Positions 23,656-37,226 of a DNA stretch of 64,000 nt are shown one piece after another. Made by a program: the position numbers and the translations under genes. Source of the stretch: Torreya grandis. Taxonomy: Eukaryota > Streptophyta > Pinopsida > Cupressales > Taxaceae. The stretch lies in the NCBI GenBank assembly GCA_037957365.1, contig JARHVA010000458.1, positions 5,051,001-5,115,000 on the forward strand, in the 5' to 3' direction. Numbering within the stretch: the stretch's first letter is position 1; each line of letters starts with the position of its first letter. The notes beneath the pieces are model-generated. The model searched no databases. It saw only the letters and a list, made by a program, of their open reading frames with translations, and was not told where the DNA came from.

Positions 23656-24560
23656 AGTTGGATCAACTTTTGGTGAATCATCGAATTTACTTAACTTTCA
23701 CCCTATGATCATTGAAGTACCCATTGGATTACAATCCATCATGTCAAAATTCCTCAGCATATCCTTGATGTATTTATCTTTTGAAATGAATATCCCTATA
23801 TCAAGTTGATTAAACTATAATCTTAAGAAGAAAGATAGTATCCCAACATTAACATTTCAAACTTAGTCTTCATAATATCTACAAAATCTCTAGTCATTTT
23901 ATCATTGTCAGATCCAAAAACTATGTCATCAACATATACAAAAATAATAATTGATGATTGCCTTCTATCTTAATATACAAATTACTATCAGCTACCCCAT
24001 TTTTAAAACCTTGACTTAAAAGATACTTATCCAACCTATCATACCAAGCTCTAGGAGCTTGTTTAAGACCATACATAGCCTTCTTTAGTTTACACACAAA
24101 ATATTGATTACTTGACATGAAGTATCCTTCAAGTAACTCAATGTAGACTTCTTCTAAGTTACCATTCAAGAATGCATATTTCACATCCATTTGATATACC
24201 TTAAAACCCTTGAAGCTTACATATTCCAAGAAGAATCTAATTTATTCCATTCTTACCTTAGGAGAAAAATTTTCATCAAAATCTATTCCTTTAACTTGAG
24301 TATCTCCTTTACACACCAATATAGCCTTATTCCTTGTGACTTATCCTTTTTCATTCATCTTATTTTTGAAAAGCCACTTGGTACCTATCACATTTTTTAT
24401 CTTTTGGTCTAGAAACTAAGTCCCATGTTTTATTCCTTTCTATTTGATCAATTTATTCATTCATTGCATCATTTCAACATTTATCTTTGCTAGCTTCCAT
24501 GAATGTTTTGGGTTTAATCATGGACAATAGAGCTGAGTTTTGTTGATTCTAACTAACTAA
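23656..24560 (-). pseudogene. Reverse transcriptase of element D (decayed)
   Basis: The frame at 24229-23921 gives VYQMDVKYAFLNGNLEEVYIE and CKLKKAMYGLKQAPRAWYDRL, core Copia RT motifs. The YVDD catalytic box is intact at 23936-23925 but in a shifted frame. The N-terminal part (GTKWLFKNKMNE-like) is recognisable near 24330-24410. The 23656-23920 part holds the thumb in broken frames. Confidence 0.8.
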
Positions 24561-25560
24561 CATTCTCCTTTTAGTCTGAAACCTTGTATAAGCATTTTAA
24601 ATAATTTGAGAGATTGGATGATATTTATGAATTCTTTTATATGGAGATTTATAATCTTGTCTTTCTTCCTCCTCTTCATATTCATCATATATTTGCACAT
24701 ATAACTCATCATTATTTGTAACAATATTTTTAATTGAGTCACTTACTTATAATTTTGGCTTCTTAACTCCACTAGTCTCATCTACTTGTACATTTAAAAT
24801 TTTAATAATCTTGTTAAGTCTCTTTTTGAAGCACCTATAGGTAGTACTGATAGAGGAATAACCTAAGAAGATACCCTCATCAGTTCTTGAATAAAATTTT
24901 CTAAGATTCTCTTCATCTATTTTTATGAAGCAACTAATCCCAAACACTCTAAAATATTTGGCAATAGCTGCTCTATTATTACATAACTCATAAGGAGTCT
25001 TATCACCATTTTCTCTAATTTGACACCTATTCAAGATTAAAACTGAAGTGTTGGTTTCCTCTTCCCAATAACCATCTGATAGTTTGGAATCTTGAATCAT
25101 GGTTCTACTCATCTCTTGAACCTATTCTTCCTTTCAATAACACCATTTTGTTATGGTGTTCTAGCAGTAGAATATTGTCTCTTTATCCCTTGTTTTTTAA
25201 AAAAACCATCAAATTCATGAGACCAAAACTCACCTCCTCTATCTGATCTTATACACTTGATCTTTGACCCTTTATCATTTTTACAAGCACTTTGAATGCC
25301 ATAAATTTTGCAAAAGCTTCTGATTTTTCTTTAAGATTAAATATCCAATTCATCCTAGTAAAATCATCAATGAGAATAATGAAGTAGCTATTATCTTGAA
25401 TAATTTGGGTCCTCATAGGTCCACATAGATCAGTGTGGATAAAATCTAATGGCTTTGTAGTGGAGAACTCCTTGCATTTGTATTTTCTTTTGGTTTGCTT
25501 CCCATGAAGACATGCCTTGAAGAGAGAGTGAGAAATCTTATAAATTTTGGGCATGCCTTA
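24561..25560 (-). pseudogene. Integrase of element D (decayed)
   Basis: From 25554 the minus frame reads HSLFKACLHGKQTKRKY, the end of the HHCC domain, then LDFIHTDLCGPM with the first catalytic Asp, and IILIDDFTRMNWIF. The 25112-24747 frame continues with RTMIQDSKLSDGYW, LNRCQIRENGDKTPYEL, FRVFGISCFIKID and EGIFLGYSS. Small deletions near 25130 shift the frame around the region where the catalytic Glu (VERKNR) would be. The 24560-24740 part is the linker to RT. Confidence 0.8.
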
Positions 25561-25789
25561 CCAATCTATTTAAACTAATCTTTACAATGTTATCAAAATT
25601 TATATGTCCAAGCCTTCCATGATAAAGACAAATTTCTTCCAATTGACTCATGAAGCATTCCTCCTTGGATTCATGGAATACACACATGGTATTATCTATT
25701 TTATAAACATTTGAAACTAATTTTCTAGCCTTTCTTACTTCACAAACATCATCATGAAAATTTAGAACATTTCATTGCTTAAAAATTTG

Positions 25790-26035
25790 GCTTACACTTA
25801 AAATATTATGTTTCAAGACTTATACATATAAGATATTCTTAGTCCTAGAATGACCATTATCCAAACTCACCGTACCTTTGCCAACTATGTTAGCAGATTT
25901 GTTGTCACCAAATCTCATTGAAATAGGGTTGGTATTCCTAAGGGAGATAAAATTGTTCTTATCTCCTGTCATATGATTTGAGCATCCACTATATATGAAC
26001 CATCTCTTGTTCCCATTTTCTTGAGTATGCAAGGC
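25790..26035 (-). pseudogene. Protease of element D (decayed)
   Basis: The frame at 26032-25820 gives WFIYSGCSNHMTGDKNNFISL and MRFGDNKSANIVGKGTVSL. Copia proteases have W-x-x-DSGCSxHMTGD; the catalytic Asp is Tyr here, so the enzyme is inactive. Confidence 0.8.
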
Positions 26036-26645
26036 TACTTAAACAAACATTGACTCTTACTTTGGAGGACCATTTGAATTCTTCTTTGTTTCTTCTTTAG
26101 TCTTAGACTTAGTCTTCTTGAAGCATTTGATGGTGTCAATGACTTGTTTTCCAAAAATATCCATTACAATTTTTAGATATATAACATTGTTGGTTACAAT
26201 TGTAGCATATAAGATTCCTTTTAATCTCTAGAGAGAAAGCACAATCCCTATATCTATGACCAAATTGATTGTAGGAGAAGAAGTACCCATAAAAGACATC
26301 ATTCAAATTTGACCTACCTTTCTCTTGATCATTACCTATCCATGAATTTTCATTCTTGACCCTCTTGGTGGAGATAAAATCCTTTTTGTCCTTGGATAAG
26401 AGCATATCTAAGTAAGTCATGTCTTTATTTTCAAATTATTCCTCCCTTTGGTTGAGACCACCAACCATCATGTTCTACAAATTCTTGACTATTGCTTCTA
26501 GATATTTCACTTGCATCTTCACAGCATCCATACTTCAATTAACATTTGATAAAACACATATTAATTTATCTTGAAGACAAGTCACAATATCTTTGTCATC
26601 CATTGTACCTATGATCACCTTCAAGTGGTTAAACTTGTAAGAAGG
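26036..26645 (-). pseudogene. gag C-terminal part of element D with two zinc knuckles
   Basis: The frame at 26420-26136 contains FFSYNQFGHRYRDC and LICYNCNQQCYISKNC. These are two CCHC knuckles: the first has lost both leading cysteines, the second has Tyr at the histidine position. Only about 600 bp separate the PBS from the protease, so the N-terminal capsid part is shortened or missing. Confidence 0.65.
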
Positions 26646-26649
26646 ACCT

Positions 26650-26663
26650 TCTATGATACCAAT
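26650..26663 (-). other. Decayed iMet primer binding site of element D
   Basis: The minus strand reads TTGGTATCATAG just before the LTR end, the tRNA-iMet complement TGGTATCAGAG with one change. Confidence 0.75.
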
Positions 26664-29182
26664 TTATAGATTTATAATCACTAAGAGGGGGGTGAATATT
26701 TGAGCCTAGATATTTCAATTGAAATTTTAGTCCTTTCAAAATATTAAGAAATCAACATATATCAACTTGATCAAACAACATTAACAAGAGAGATCATACA
26801 TTCAATGCATATGAAAGATCAAACACATAACACATAGTTTCTGTGGGAAACTCTCATGGGGAATAAAACCCACTCTAAAGCCTATAACACAAATGGACTA
26901 CTGTCCTATAAGAAATTACAAGCAAAATAATGTTAAACTCCTTTATAATAGTAAACTTTGATCATATCCTCTTGACCAAAGGTATTTAATGAAACACCTT
27001 TTTCACAAGGAACAACTACCCCTAAGGAAGACCAAGTTCTTTATACCCTCCTTTAAATAATTCCAACTTAAAAATGATGTCTTCAACACCTGATGATGGA
27101 TCTCTATTTTCTAACCTCTGCATAAAATCTCTCTATCTCAAATAGGCCTCTCACATAGCCATGCCACAAACTCTTTCCTTCTTCACTCAAATGATCCTCA
27201 TATGCACACTTAGACCTCTTCGCATATCCTCAAATTATAAGAGCACTATTTTATCATTAAGAACATGACCTACAAGTCATACACATAATAAAAAAATATT
27301 TTTATCATTAATTAAACCAATAGGCACACTACCTATCCTTCACAACTCTCACATGCACCTTGCACTAGTCTCTCTCATATATCTCACATCCAAGTCTAGA
27401 AACCAACACATTTGGGTTCATTATATATAGAGAAATAATGAATTAAAAAGATCAAAATATTTCCTTGTTATCCATAAAACATGCCTTCACCTTTAAGTAA
27501 TCTCACATGGGTCACACAAAATTTCAAACCACTTTCAAATAGGCCTAAGTCACTTTTGAGTCTTATGGAAACCCATTCAGCTCTTTGACACTTCATCGAG
27601 CAAACTAAAACATAGGAAAATTTTACAAAAGCATGAACACATTACACATGATCTATATGTCCTCTTTGAGTTCCAACATCCATCATAGTGCCCTTATATT
27701 TAAGCACAAATAGCTCAAACACTTCTCTATACACACAATCATTATGAATTTTTACAGCACCATGGAGTCCTCTTCAAATTTTCTTTTTACGGCATGAATT
27801 TTTTTGAAAGATATGGATAAATTATTGAGTACTAGTTTTTACCTTGTAAATTCAAATATTCAAATGGTAATGGTCATAATTAAATCTTGAACACAATTCT
27901 TACATCTCGTGTCATCTCATCTCAAATTAAAACACACACCATCAATCTTGTTTGATCTTTAACACATAAGCACCAATGCTCAAATATTAAACCTTAGTTA
28001 GTTTGACCTCATCTCGAGTACCCTAGAAACTTTAACTCAATGCACTCCATTGATATCCATGGATTAGTAAGGTCTTTATCATGCAACACACATCATTTGA
28101 TCAATCTATATGAACACCCACTCACTGTTAGATCCTTATCCTACACCTTTTCTTAGTCATTAAACCTCAAAAAATTATTAGAATTTTGATTAATATGCAC
28201 CATTAGATCATGATCTGTATAATCACCCCTGCACCGTTGGATCTCTACTAGGTCCAAATCTTTAACATCATGCAAATTGACTATGGGGACCAACTACAAT
28301 ATCCCTGGGAAGCCCACTTTTGACCTTAATAACTTCTTCTACGCTTAGACACATGATCTCAAATTTGGACCATATGATCTCCTCACATAGGAAAATACAC
28401 CATATAAAAATCTAATCTTATAACCTTCACATGTTTAAGATATATCACCATTAAAATGTCTTCTCAAAATCTTCTATCATAGAGCCAACTATGCTTGGAA
28501 TTTGTCTAGGAGACCAACTTTGATCTTGCATAATTTTTTTTGTGCTTCAGTGCATGATCTCAAATTTAACAAAAATAAACTAGGATAAAAAATAAACAAA
28601 CCCATATGATTATTTTATCTTTACACCTTCACATGTGTAATATATAACACCATTAAAATTCCTACTCGACTTTTCTTGTCACACAAATTTGGCTAAGTAT
28701 GGAAAAACACAGTCAAACTTCTTGGGAGCCCAAATTTACATGCACATATATTTGACTATGCTTAGGTGAATGACCTGATATTTAGGACATAGTAACTAGG
28801 TAAAAATGTGATCACAACCATATGACCAACTCCCCCTAACTCATCCACATGTGTCAATGATGATGTTAGCAAATTGCCTACTTAGATTTTTTGCCACTAG
28901 ACCCAATCTATCTAGATGAAAACTATGGACAACCAGATGAATTCCACTTATGCACATAGGCTCTCAAAGTATATATAACATATTAGGTACATATTAATCA
29001 TGATCAATACTCCATACTCATCCCTAAACATCTCTAACCATGCCAAAATTGAAAATCAACCATGATAATTTCAAGCACACTAGGACAAGCACATTACACA
29101 CTTTGTCATTATTACTTCATCTATCAAATCACTTTATCCACTAACAAAGACACCTCTATGACATAACTACAACTCTCCAACA
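26664..29182 (-). repeat. 5' LTR of element D (2519 bp)
   Basis: It pairs with 19666-22437. On the minus strand it begins TGTTGGAGAG at 29182. Relative to the 3' LTR it lacks about 250 bp around 27740-27750, where the words CATTATGAAT and GGAGTCCTCTTC that flank the extra stretch in the other copy come almost together. Confidence 0.85.
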
Positions 29183-30004
29183 TTTTGTGTGATCATAATC
29201 ACCATTGACCACTCTCGCTAGCCTCCATCATGTATATCTCATTCAAACATGTAGCCAAGTGTTAATTTTTTGCCTCTAACTCACACATTCTTGATTGTAA
29301 AATGAGTGTCAAATCTATTCATTGGCCTATTTATATCCCTTTAGGATCGACATCATTTATTTTATGATTGACATTGATTTGATTATAATCAATATTGATG
29401 TTGATTTGGTCTGTTTTGCCTTCTTTGCACTACTTTCACATATTTTACATTCTTATAGTCCTATTCTAAGGCCACTTAAGTCATCCTTTGTTATATCTAT
29501 CTTATATTTTATTACCTAGCATTGTTGGTTTGTGGACTTAGACTCCTTGATGGTCCCATAGCCTTTGAGAGGTCTACATTTCATTTTAGCATCTATCCCT
29601 TATGGATCCTAAACGTGTACCTCATCTTGAGAGTAAGTGTATCTAGATAGAGCACATGTACCAAGCACACTAGATGATTTGGTCATCCCATCCTACCCTT
29701 TTCCCTCTTGAATACCTTTAATAGAGATTTCATGTTCATAGTGTTGGTAATCTATTCCTTATTTGCCTTGGGGCATTCCTATTTAGATATCCTTCATCTT
29801 ATTAGTGCAACATTATACTTCATGGTTATCCTTGCATCTTAGATGCTCATTTTCCATCTACCTTATCCAGTACCACCTCATTTTCAAACCCATATCTTCC
29901 TTGCTATCCTTTGATGGCTCCTAGTTTGAGGGGGTATGCCTCCTCACATTAAACCTAGGGCATTAAACCCATCATAGTTTTTGTGTTACAGTAGGTTATC
30001 ATAA
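29183..30004 (+). other. Remaining 3' region of element A, right of element D
   Basis: No gene is supported. The segment carries palindrome-family units ATCGACATCATT, ATTGACATTGAT and ATCAATATTGAT at 29346, 29367 and 29388, exactly 21 bp apart, and otherwise T-rich unique-looking DNA leading to the polypurine tract. A short open frame at 29322-29519 runs through the repeats and is not considered a gene. Confidence 0.5.
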
Positions 30005-30025
30005 ACTACTCAAAAAAGGGGAAAA
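30005..30025 (+). other. Polypurine tract of element A
   Basis: A CAAAAAAGGGGAAAA run ends one base before TGTAAACAC, the start of the 3' LTR. Confidence 0.8.
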
Positions 30026-31502
30026 TGTAAACACTATAAATTTATGCCATTATATTATGAATAAATGTGTCTTAACCCCTTCCCCATCCTTTTTACATTA
30101 GTTAATGTCATTTTGCTATTTACCATCTTACGTCATGTAATTAATCTTATTAATTAATTTTTATCTAAGTATCTAATTAACCATCCCTAAATCTAGTAAA
30201 ATCTCCCTAAGTTTATTAGAGGTAAGCTATCTTAAATCCTTAACAATTTCTCCATAATCGATCCTAATTAAAAATAACCCTAGACTAAGTTTAATCCTAT
30301 GATTTTGAGCTATTGAAATAAATAGGTTAAACTTGGATAAGATTGATATCGATCCCCATAATCATCATCGATCCTATTAGGATCGATGTCAATTTATACT
30401 CAGTCTATCATTAGGCTAGGGGATCCTAAATTTTCACACTGTAATGCTAAAGAAATTTCCCTAGATTATTGTGAAAGAATACCACCCCTATATTAGTCGG
30501 TCCTCACTCTATCAAAGGTTAAACACATACCTATCAATGAGATATTTCTCTATAGCATAGGAAGCATTTTTAGAGGTAAGCATGTTATCTATTTGAGTGT
30601 ATTCTAATTATTGTGTTATCTATTTATATTATATTTACTACTCTTAATATATTTAGATAATCAGTAACCAATCCTTAAGCCTTTTAGAATCTCTTAAATC
30701 CCTCCTTTAGGCTATGTCCTAAACTTTTTGTGTCCACTATTAGGATTGACGATGATTCTTCATATGATTGACATCAATTACATAAATGATACTAATTTTG
30801 AGATAATCGACATTGATCTCTATTTTTTTATTTTCATCTACAACCCAAGACTAGTTTAGCAATCCTAAGTGATTCTTATTTGCTATTTCCAAGTCTTAAA
30901 ATCATGCATTTATATCTATAAATGACCTTGCCTAGCATTATACATGATGTGGTTTCAATCCATGACTTACCTATAGTCCTTCACCCATTATTCACTGATT
31001 AGAGTGACATCTCCTTTGAGTTAATACTTTGTGTGATCATCTTTGCCCCAACTATAGAAGTAATCACTGAGCAATTAGAAGTAATTCAATAACAAGAAGA
31101 CTTAGCTATAACATATTGGAATTAATGCTTTGATAATATCTATGCAGTAAATTGATTTGTTTTATTTCAATATCATATCTTATCACATGATTTATTGTAA
31201 TTTATCTCATTATATTATCTACTTGATTACATAAAACAATGGACTAACATCCTTACAAGGAAGTGTACCACTTCTTGGAACTGATCTTATATTAGACAGT
31301 CCACTCATCTATCTTATTAACTCAATCTTCTCCAAGTTGTCTCTTGTGTTTAGGTAGTCTTTCCTAAAGAAAAAAGAGTTCCTAATTTTTTGGATCAATG
31401 ATATATAACCCCCATCATAGGTATCCTTTTTAAAACCATGTATCCTTTCTATTCTTAATAAGTTTATTTATCAAGAAGAATGAATGGAAAAATACTAAAA
31501 CA
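30026..31502 (+). repeat. 3' LTR of element A (1477 bp)
   Basis: It starts TGTAAACAC after the polypurine tract and ends ACTAAAACA. Positions 30539-31502 match 1668-2625. It holds two palindrome clusters: 30342, 30361 and 30382 (spacing 19 and 21), and 30744-30817. The following 5 bp (ACCTG) should be the target duplication; its partner lies outside the window. Confidence 0.88.
30342..30817. promoter_or_regulatory. Palindrome-family units in the 3' LTR of A
   Basis: ATTGATATCGAT (30342), ATCATCATCGAT (30361) and ATCGATGTCAAT (30382) form one cluster; ATTGACGATGAT (30744), ATTGACATCAAT (30767), a weak unit at 30786 and ATCGACATTGAT (30806) form another. CpGs survive in several units that are TpG/CpA in the 5' LTR copy, which points to an ancestral ATCGACGTTGAT-like unit. 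Confidence 0.5.
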
Positions 31503-32832
31503 ACCTGACATAGTCATCACTATTATTTTCATGAAAATTTCAAGTTGTATTTGGGGTAATCTCCACTAAGGCCTTACAACCTAGGATCCTTAAATTTTAT
31601 TTAAAATAATCAACCCCAAGTCATAAGATGGTTTTTGCTTAGTTTTTTCTAATTTATCTAGTCTCTCTATCATAGTGGTTTACTAAAGTCATGATCAACT
31701 TTAAACAATACAAAAAAACTCTAGCAGCCTAAGGTAACCCACTATCATAAATGCTCTATCAATCATTTGTAATGGGTATATTCACTTTGCTCCAGAATTC
31801 AATCATATCTATGTGACCAAATTTAGTGTATATAACCTAATCAATATTGAAATCAATGTTTGATGGAAGAATAACAATAATTCATCTCACCTAATTTTTC
31901 TTTTCAAGCTTTCTTCTTGTGTGTCTTAGACATTTTTTCATGTAATGGGTATAGGTGAGTGGGGAAATATAAAGCATAAAGTGAATGGGAATAAGAAAAT
32001 GGGAAAAGGAGAGGCAGATGGAGGGTATGCATAAGCGAAGTAGTCAAAAAAATATGGCATTGGGGTTTTGGGGTTGTAATGTAGTTTGATATCATTGATG
32101 TTAGGGATTGGAGGCTATAGTATAGTCTAAGAACTTTGTGTTAGGATTTGGGGGTTATAATGTAGTCTAATAACTCTGATGTCAGGGTTTGGGGTCTATA
32201 ATACAATTTAAAAACTATGGTGTCAGGGTTTAGGGGCTGTAATGCAATCTGAGAATTTTGATGCTAAGAGGAGGGAACAATCTAACACATCATTGAGAAA
32301 GAGCTAACATGCAGTGGTAAATATATGGAAGATGATAGGATGAGGGTGTAAGGATTCCAAGTATTTGAAAAAATTTAATCTGGTAAAAGATCCCAATGGT
32401 AAGAGAAAGTGGTTGTGAAGCAAAGCAAGATTAAAAGTAATCATTGGAAGAAAAAGCATAACCTAAAAGATAAACCTTAAAAAATTACTCCATGCCCTAA
32501 GGGCACTTTTCATGAATAAACTAAGAGAAGTAATAATAAAAAAACCTCTAAATGCTAATATATGAGAAAAACCACTATATCATGAAATAATAGGCACAAA
32601 GATCCAAAATCAAGTTTTTGAATGATAAACAATGAATCAAGGGTCTTGATTAAATATAAAGGCACTGAGGAGACCCACACACGTGTAGGTATCAACCATC
32701 ATTAATGAACATCAAATCAAGCCTTGAGGGTTGCACTGTAGTTATCAAGGTCTGATAATTGTATTATAGTCATGAGGGTTTAATAGTTAATGAAGAAAAT
32801 AAATAGTTTTCAATCCATAATCTTTTCTAATA
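31503..32832 (-). repeat. Probable U3 part of the 3' LTR of element E
   Basis: It begins on the minus strand at 32832 right after a polypurine tract, as a 3' LTR should, and is cut at 31503 by the end of element A. It contains a tandem repeat at 32063-32270. No ORF is supported; a short minus frame at 31904-32095 has no domain. Assignment rests on position, since the matching LTR half is not visible. Confidence 0.5.
32063..32270 (-). repeat. Five degenerate tandem units of about 41 bp
   Basis: On the plus strand, units share the form TTTGGGGGTTATAATGTAGTCTAA...ACTNTGATGTCAGGG. Five successive copies differ by substitutions and small indels. They lie in the putative U3 of element E and may be an enhancer-like subrepeat. 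Confidence 0.65.
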
Positions 32833-32846
32833 TTTCCTCCCTTAAC
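32833..32846 (-). other. Polypurine tract of element E
   Basis: The minus strand reads TTAAGGGAGGAAA about 320 bp past the integrase end, followed by TATTAG (decayed TG LTR start). Confidence 0.6.
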
Positions 32847-33164
32847 TTGATTTCAATAAAATTCAAAATGGGGTCACTCAAATTTCATAGGTTGATGAAA
32901 TTTAGGGACATCAACTAGTTGTGAATGGGGTCCTGTATTGCATAAATGCAATGATGGATTCTAGAATCTTTAAGTTTAATAGACTAACTTTTATGTTCAT
33001 TGGGATATGGAGTCTCTTTGAGTTAAAATATTTCACAAAAAAAAATGAAAAGAAAGAAATAAAATAAAACAGATATAAAGTAAAAATAAAAAAACAAAGA
33101 ATGGGAAAGAAAACATAACCAAAATCCTAAGGCTAAACTATGACTAGTGAGAACCAATCTCTAC
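32847..33164 (-). other. Spacer between integrase and polypurine tract of E
   Basis: A-rich on the plus strand around 33035-33110. No domain or frame is supported. Confidence 0.4.
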
Positions 33165-34580
33165 TACTTAAAAAGCTTCATATATTACCCTCTATAAGGA
33201 ATTGATAGGTAAGTACCATCCAACTAAGACAAATAGTAAGTGTTTTTGTTATATAAGTGATGAACCTGGAATTCACCTTTCCACATGGAATCAAATTTTC
33301 CATGACTACCCTTGGGTTCATGCCTTTTACCCCACATAAGGATAAAATCACCAATCTAAAAATCCATCTACTTTGCCTTCTTGTCAAAAAGTGCTTTCAC
33401 CTTCTATTGATGCTCTGAAATCATATCAATAGCTACAACCATTTCCTTTTCCATCTTGTTCAAGTAGGATATCCTTTTATCCAAAGAATCCCTAAATTTT
33501 TAATCTTCGACTGCCTTGGCCAATTGAAGAGTTGGTAATTTTAATGAGATATGCATGTAAAATTCAATACCATACATTATATAAAATAAAGACATGCCAA
33601 TATACCTTTTAGGATAAATGTGATCAGCCTAAAGCACATCATATAACTTTGTGTGCTAATTTCATTGGTTCTCATCTACAAGCTTGCAGATAGTCATGAC
33701 CAAATTATTATTGCTTGATTCTACTTGACCATTACCGCAAGGGTAGTAATATGAGGAAAAAGATGAGGAAATACTAAAGCCTTAAAAAAAATGATCTCAA
33801 AACACTAAAATTTTGAGGCATTGTCAGTCATTATATTCTAAGGAACACTATACTTGACCAAGATGCTCTCTTAAATAAAATTGCACACTACTTCGAAAGT
33901 GGTATACTTGACTGGAATGGCTTCAACCCACTTGGTGAAATAATTAGTCATAGTGAGGACATGGGTGTGACTAGAAATGGAATGAGGATTTATCACATTT
34001 ATGAAATCAAGACCCCATTACTAAAAAGGTTCTTTAATTACCACTAGTTTCAATGGTAGAGATGTAATTTTAGGCCTTTCTATGAATTTCATACAAGCTT
34101 CACATTTAGATGCCCAATATCAAGTGTTCTTAAAGAGGGTGGACCAATAGTAATTGGATATGAATATATTATGTGTTGTGATAGGTGATGAAAAATTAAA
34201 ACCACATGTTTTACTATGAAACGTTTCTATCACCATCTTCTGTTGTCCCTTATCAACACACCTTAGGAATATGCCATCAATAACCCTCTTGAAAAGAGTA
34301 TTTCCTCATATGATGTACTTCACAACTCTCAAATTTATTATTCTTTTTCAATTAACACTTAAAACCTCATAGAATTATCCCTAGGTGATAAAGTGAGATA
34401 TGTTTGAGTGCCATTTATCTATAGCACCAACAAAAATAACAATACACATCTCTTCTGATGATTCTTGTTCTTGCACTTTGTCAATGGCATCATCAGAGTT
34501 ATTCTTAGAAATTAATTGATATAAACTAGTGAATCAAACTAGATTTATGGGTTTGATGTCTAAATAAAACTACTGAAGCT
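33165..34580 (-). pseudogene. Integrase of element E (decayed)
   Basis: The C-terminal end is clear in broken minus frames over 33400-33170: a segment like F-x-I-GD-x-I-L-M-W, then GKFDSMW, LYNKNTYYL and DGTYLSIPYRG, matching the gypsy integrase end (GDLVLKWD...HSKFDAMW...LPIPVNG). The catalytic core lies upstream to about 34560, with many stops. Catalytic residues could not all be placed. Confidence 0.6.
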
Positions 34581-34910
34581 TTGATATCCACCCTCATCAT
34601 TTATAACCCATCTCTTGTTGCTTTAAGATGGACTTGACAACTGGATCTAAAAGCATGATGATAGTATACAAATTCATGATGTAGTAACTAAATTGTTTTA
34701 CTACCTTTATTACTACATATGCATGTTTCTTGATTGGAAAGTATTTGAGATCATGATGTTTAAAACCAAAATTGATGAAGGCTATGGGAGATTCAACCCC
34801 TTCATTATTATTTTGTACCAAGATTGTAGACAAGGTATGCTCAGATGCATAATAATAAACACTGAATTCTTTATTAATGTCAGGGAAAACCAAAGTGGGT
34901 GCTCTAGAGA
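34581..34910 (-). pseudogene. RNase H of element E (decayed)
   Basis: The frame at 34893-34597 reads EFSVYYYASEHTLSTILVQNNNEG, PIAFINFGFKHHDLKYFPIKKHAYVVIKVVK. This follows the gypsy RNase H pattern (F-x-ASEHTIAxVLLQKNEEG, PIAYFSR-L-DAELKY). The first catalytic Asp appears as Ala. RNase H would remove RNA from the RNA-DNA hybrid. A plus-strand open frame at 34693-35034 is its shadow. Confidence 0.75.
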
Positions 34911-35720
34911 TAAAAGACTTGATCTCCTCAAAATATTATTTCCCATCCTTTTTGCATTTAAATTTATCCTTACCTCTCATCATGGTAGTGACATTATTGG
35001 TAAATTAAACAAATTTGTGTATAGATCTCCTTAAGAAGTTCACTTTACCAAAGAAGGATTGAACACCTTATTTGTTAGTAGTTAGGGAAAGGTTTTGAAT
35101 TGCCTAAACCATTTATAGATCAATATTAGTTCCTTATTTTGACAAAATGTGATTGAGAAGCATGATTTTGATTACTTGAAACACAAATTTCTTATGATTT
35201 AGTGAAATGACCTGGGTTATGTATCTATCAAAAACTTTCACCAAATGAACATATTGATCTTCTCACTTCGTAGAGAAGATAATAAGATCATCCAAATAAA
35301 CAACTATAATTTTATTTATCAGATCATGAAATTCTAAATCTATAGCCCTCTTAAATGTTTCTCTTACATTAATGAGGCTAAAAACCATTTTACTGTATGC
35401 AAACATTCCCCAAAATATGGTGAATGCCATCTTATGTTGATCATAGACTGACACTTCAACTTGGTTATAGACCAAAAACCCATCAAACATAAAGAACATC
35501 TTATATCTTATGACAGCTTGGAGAATCTAATCCATAATAGGTAGAGGATAATTATCCTTCAAAGAAGATTGATTTGGATTTCTAAAATCCATGTAGATGC
35601 AAATTTCACCATTTTTCTTATAAACTAGAACAATGTTTGAAACCCAAGTTAAATGATGAATTAGACAAATGATCCATGCATCAAACATATTTTGTATTTT
35701 AGCATGAATGGTTGAAGTAA
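34911..35720 (-). pseudogene. Reverse transcriptase of element E (decayed)
   Basis: The frame at 35499-35263 contains MFDGFLVYNQVEVSVYDQHKMAFTIFWGMFAYSKMVFSLIN and IVVYLDDLIIFS. These are RT motifs with an intact YLDD catalytic box. The upstream fingers region reaches about 35720; thumb sequence lies in broken frames down to 34911. Confidence 0.78.

Positions 35721-37226
<1,506 letters not shown>

Larger units (their letters stand above)
19666..29182 (-). mobile_element. Element D: Ty1/copia retrotransposon with 2.5-2.8 kb LTRs
   Basis: On the minus strand the order is 5' LTR (29182-26664), decayed iMet PBS, gag with two knuckles, protease, integrase, RT, RNase H, polypurine tract, 3' LTR (22437-19666). 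The domain order protease-integrase-RT-RNase H defines Copia. The protease motif (SGCSNHMTGDK) is like the SIRE/Maximus-type W-x-LDSGCSRHMTGD, but lineage is uncertain. Flanks CATCA and TTTTG do not match, so the target duplication is lost or ends are altered. LTRs look about 80-85% identical. The insertion sits in the 3' region of A. Confidence 0.85.
1668..31502 (+). mobile_element. Element A: Tat-like Ty3/gypsy retrotransposon, interrupted by B, C and D
   Basis: The parts in order are: 3' part of the 5' LTR (1668-2625), leader, gag from 3375, C-x2-H-x4-H-x4-C knuckle near 6304, protease near 7060, RT split by element C (up to 8497 and from 14496), integrase 15103-16200, long 3' region with an antisense ORF, element D (19666-29182), polypurine tract, and 3' LTR (30026-31502). 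The knuckle type, the RT sequence and the long 3' region with antisense coding fit the Tat clade of plant Ty3/gypsy. LTRs are diverged (roughly 80-85% identical by eye), so it is old. The first about 510 bp of its 5' LTR lie left of B, outside the window. Confidence 0.8.

Noticed and set aside
34693..35034. 113-residue plus-strand frame
   Set aside because: Antisense to RNase H and RT of element E.
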